Source: a bacterium (GTDB lineage Bacteria; Hinthialibacterota; Hinthialibacteria; H5-UNCL2). Taken from it: a stretch of 64,000 nt of DNA. Numbering within the stretch: position 1 is the first letter of the stretch; the number at the start of each line of letters is the position of its first letter. Positions 62,389 through 64,000 of this stretch are shown piece by piece. Below the pieces are notes generated by a model. The model did not search any database and was not told the DNA's origin. It saw only the letters and a list, made by a program, of their open reading frames with translations. A program made the translations under genes and the position numbers. The stretch spans positions 1,198,501 through 1,262,500 of the forward strand of contig JABTUV010000001.1 of assembly GCA_015075175.1 (NCBI GenBank), in the 5' to 3' direction.

Positions 62389-62853
62389 ATGAAAGGAAAA
62401 TCCGGGTTTACACTGGTTGAAATCATGATTGTCGTCGCCATCATTGGTCTGATCGTCGCGATCGCGGTTCCCAGTTTCCTGAAGTCGCGCCGCGACGCGC
62501 AAGGAACAACCTGCTCGGCGCAACTGGAGCAGATATTCTCCGCCATCGAGCAGATTTCCTTCCGGTTCGCGGTCAAGCCGTCGGGCGCCTGGCCCGCCGG
62601 CCAACCCGCCCAGGTACTCATCGACACCTATCTGCGCGGATTCAGCATCCTGGACAATTGTCCCAGCTCGGGAACTTACGCGGTCGGCGCGACCGTCACC
62701 GACGCGGCCGGTTCCATCATTGTTCCCACGTGCAGCCTGGAGAACGCCGATCCCGACGGCGACGGCATCGTCAACCGCGAGGAGGGCCTGCACGTGCATC
62801 AGCGGTCGCTTCTCAACGGAGTTCGGAATCCCGTGTTCACTTTCGCCTCCTGA
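62389..62853 (+). CDS. Type IV prepilin-like protein (2)
   Basis: 154 residues, same length and layout as pilin 1: MKGKSG before the cleavage site, FTLVEIMIVVAIIGLIV, SFLKSRRDAQG, Cys pairs, and NADPDGDGIVNREEGLHVH near the C-terminus. The AGAGG nine bases upstream sets the start. The tandem copies arose by duplication and are each controlled by their own sigma-54 promoter and terminator. Confidence 0.9.
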   Translation: MKGKSGFTLVEIMIVVAIIGLIVAIAVPSFLKSRRDAQGTTCSAQLEQIFSAIEQISFRFAVKPSGAWPAGQPAQVLIDTYLRGFSILDNCPSSGTYAVGATVTDAAGSIIVPTCSLENADPDGDGIVNREEGLHVHQRSLLNGVRNPVFTFAS

Positions 62854-62880
62854 GGGCGTCTGAAACGGGATTTCTCTTAT

Positions 62881-62930
62881 GTGCAGCGGATGCCCAATTT
62901 CGCCCCCGAGCATCCGCTGCACTTTTTTTA
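62881..62930 (+). terminator. Rho-independent terminator after pilin 2, shared with the convergent gene
   Basis: GTGCAGCGGATG (62881-62892) and CATCCGCTGCAC (62911-62922) form a 12-bp perfect stem followed by TTTTTTT. The TTA at 62928-62930 is the stop of the convergent DUF92 gene. Confidence 0.9.
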
Positions 62931-64000
62931 TCCTGTCAACATTCCTCCCCACGTAAACACGAACAGCGCGGCGAAAAGCGTGGCGCAGAAGTTGACGCCC
63001 TCGTTGTCGAGGATCCCCGCCCGTTCCAAGGTAGCGCCCAGGAGACTGTCCAGCACGTTGGCCAATTGAGCGGCCACGACGACCATGGGAGCGGCGGGCG
63101 GGGAAGCAACTCAATCGCCCAAGCCAGACAGACGATCAGGGAAGGCCCGCCGCTCCCGCCAGCGCGCCCGCCATAGAGATGACGCCGCTCTCGCCCGGCC
63201 GCCGCGCCTCCAACGTGATGATATGGAACGGCCGCCGGCCCCAGACCATGCCCAGTTCGGTTGAGAGGGTATCGCCGAAAGCGGCGGCGACCGCGGCGAT
63301 GGCGGCCACCAGCGCGACCGGATCGCCGGTCCGGCCGTGCCAGAGGGCGAAATAAGCTACAACGGCGCCGTTGGCGATCACATGGCGGGCGCTGCGGCGC
63401 CCGCCGGCAAGCTGCGCCCGCCCCATCCGCATCTTCTCGTCGTAGCGATAGATCGTGTCCGCCGATGCGAGCGCAAGAAACACCGCCAACAGCAGAAACA
63501 GCGCCGGTCCACCGGCGGTGTTAGCGACGACGCCGATCCCAAGTCCCAGGATCGCACCCGATGTCGTAAGCCATCCCAATCCGTGAGCCGCCGCCATCGC
63601 CGCCGCGCTTGCCAACACGGCCCAGCCCAGGGGCGCCCATCCGCCGACGGCGATGAGCGCGCCCCATTCGCCCACGGCGAAAAGCTTGAGGATCGCCCCC
63701 GCCGCCAAGGGAACGGTCAGGTTGTCGTTGACCGCCAGCGGCGCGCTCTCGAGCAGTGCGCACAGAGCCCCCGCCACGACGACCGGTCCGATCCAGGCCG
63801 CCATTGAAATCGAGGGATCCACGAACTTCATCAAGAAGACGGACAAGAGCGAGGCGAGAAAGAACCCCACCGCTCCGGCCTCGCTTTTTTTCGGATTCCA
63901 GGGCAGGCGCGGACTCTTGAAAGTGAGGCCGGCCATGGTCGCCGCTCCGTCGCCCAGCGCCTGGATGGCGAACGCCCCCACCGCGATGTAGATTTCGTCA
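62928..64000 (-). CDS. DUF92-family / dolichol-kinase-like membrane protein, partial and frameshifted
   Basis: Read leftward, the frame is already open at the window edge, so the N-terminus is missing. The first part, AIQALGDGAATMAGLTF and LPWNPKKSEAGAVGFFLAS, resembles the CTP-dependent kinase/cytidylyltransferase region. The middle and end (GDTLSTELGMVWGRRPFHII, ANVLDSLLGATLERAGIL, NEGVNFCATLFAALFVF) match the DUF92 / TIGR00297 group. Between about 63140 and 63090 the frame changes; the tail ends at TAA 62928-62930. It is an integral membrane protein of unknown role, perhaps in lipid metabolism. Confidence 0.7.

Overview
The window is GC-rich bacterial DNA from a Gram-negative-type organism: it carries lipoprotein signals, type IV prepilins, sigma-54 control, a FliK-like gene and a periplasmic-type cell-wall amidase. 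Secreted proteins with long Thr-Pro linkers and a dockerin-like tail, many sugar-active enzymes with GntR/LacI control, and dense palindromic intergenic repeats suggest an uncultivated lineage of the Sumerlaeota / Hydrogenedentota / PVC-like kind. That placement is a guess; no marker gene here settles it. Many genes carry single-base frameshifts, often at G/C runs, so the sequence looks like a draft or metagenome assembly with local consensus errors.

1-10.6 kb: partial pckA and an aminotransferase, then a selenocysteine (Sec) locus. It holds a secreted protein with an in-frame UGA and a SECIS-like hairpin, the Sec tRNA (selC, anticodon UCA), a small secreted protein, a NapH-type 4Fe-4S membrane protein, selA, selD fused to an AhpD-like domain, and selB. 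selA and selB are each frameshifted here.

10.6-23.4 kb: a secreted mutarotase-like protein, an RtcB ligase, a ROK regulator, a YIP1-like membrane protein, and a cluster of three B12-binding radical SAM proteins with a TPR lipoprotein. A degraded tyrosine recombinase follows, embedded in repeats.

23.4-35.4 kb: two secreted proteins with an FBA domain like that of eukaryotic F-box sugar-binding proteins (one long, with Thr-Pro linker and dockerin), an ABC exporter, a broken amidase lipoprotein, sucCD and a broken pseudopilin-like gene.

35.5-44.6 kb: a FliK-like gene, an N-acetylmuramoyl-L-alanine amidase fused to a SLOG-type domain, a GH5-like enzyme, tRNA-fMet, a lone HicB, a GntR/LacI regulator divergent from a UroD-like gene with a clear operator between them, a beta-helix protein and tRNA-Tyr.

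44.7-57.7 kb: an intact insertion sequence next to a sigma-54 activator gene, a GH36 alpha-galactosidase, TspO, a GH5 enzyme and a GH36 remnant. Two duplicated modules follow, each made of an upstream site, a perfect -24/-12 promoter and a small membrane protein. The first module continues into a NUDIX-ARPP-1 fusion and a zinc-ribbon protein. The same upstream site lies before the activator gene, which suggests a dedicated regulon.

57.9-64 kb: a PilS-like kinase, a PilR/NtrC-like regulator, two prepilin genes each with a sigma-54 promoter and a terminator, and a partial DUF92-family membrane protein. Dispersed repeat families, named R1-R6 in the entries, fill most gaps and sometimes supply stop codons.
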